NCBI GenBank assembly: GCA_949296355.1
Contig: CASFPS010000017.1
Span: 1-40,541 of the forward strand
Source: an uncultured bacterium
GTDB taxonomy: Bacteria > Cyanobacteriota > Vampirovibrionia > Gastranaerophilales > Gastranaerophilaceae
Direction of reading: 5' to 3'
DNA: 40,541 nt
In this document: piece by piece, positions 40,514 through 40,541 of the stretch
Position numbering within the stretch: the first letter of the stretch is position 1
Layout: every line of letters begins with the position of its first letter
Notes under the pieces: generated by a model
What the model saw: only the letters and a program-made list of their open reading frames with translations
Databases searched by the model: none
Told to the model about the DNA's origin: nothing
Made by a program: the position numbers and the translations under genes

Positions 40514-40541
40514 ATGAAATTATCAAAAGTTGGGGGCAGAG
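40514..40541 (+). CDS. 5' end of a gene cut by the window edge
   Basis: ATG at 40514 preceded by TAAGGAGTATGTT, a good Shine-Dalgarno, then codons for MKLSKVGGR. Only nine residues are inside the window, so no function can be given. Confidence 0.55.

Overview
The window is AT-rich bacterial chromosome. The best fit is a gut member of the non-photosynthetic sister group of Cyanobacteria (Melainabacteria/Vampirovibrionia, Gastranaerophilales-like). This is inferred from the gene mix, since no 16S gene is present: an anaerobic NrdG activase, a flagellar M-ring/switch/export set, pilus PilM/PilO-type proteins, a CpaE-like ATPase, an OmpR-type two-component pair, a primary sigma factor without region 1.1, and many short dispersed palindromes. 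Nothing looks like an integrated phage or a complete transposon.

Layout. 1-879 is a non-coding island of nested palindromic repeats. 880-4043 (+) carries hpf, a family-2 glycosyltransferase, rdgB, a radical SAM protein and maf. 4061-8255 (-) carries a small secreted protein, a histidine kinase/response regulator pair and tsaE-tsaB. 8256-8852 holds a 104-bp tandem repeat abutting the tsaE start plus dispersed palindromes. 8853-18734 is mostly (-): a GGDEF protein, two TPR proteins, a CheR-like methyltransferase, the primary sigma factor, an rRNA 2'-O-methyltransferase and nadA. A (+) pair, a CpaE-like ATPase and a membrane protein, is embedded there. 18800-21121 (+) is a PilM-PilN-type fusion followed by a PilO-like protein.

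21122-22055 is the most interesting stretch. tRNA-Gly(TCC) is preceded by two exact-period (132 bp) partial copies of its own 5' end, each also carrying an inverted copy of its D-arm. Just downstream lies a candidate type I toxin-antitoxin module: a 23-residue hydrophobic peptide on (-), overlapped by a (+) antisense RNA with a consensus promoter and terminator. The module lies between two GTAGTGTGG palindromes.

22056-26298 (-) holds a family-4 uracil-DNA glycosylase, an acyl-CoA synthetase, nrdG and ftsZ. 26538-28154 (+) is an unknown membrane protein built of three internal repeats. 28155-28590 holds tRNA-Pro(CGG), again preceded by a partial copy with an inverted D-arm piece. Then come typA, a phosphatase, rsmA (-) and a glutamate-cysteine-ligase-like gene. 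33972-39562 (+) is fliF, then a 948-bp repeat island, then fliG-fliH-fliI. The window closes with a short AbiH-like gene (-) and the first codons of a (+) gene.

Two themes recur. First, long intergenic gaps are packed with hairpin-forming repeats. Second, at four loci (tRNA-Gly, tRNA-Pro, tsaE, fliG) the sequence immediately upstream of the gene has been duplicated in tandem, with RNA-foldable inserts. That pattern is the main candidate for something undescribed.
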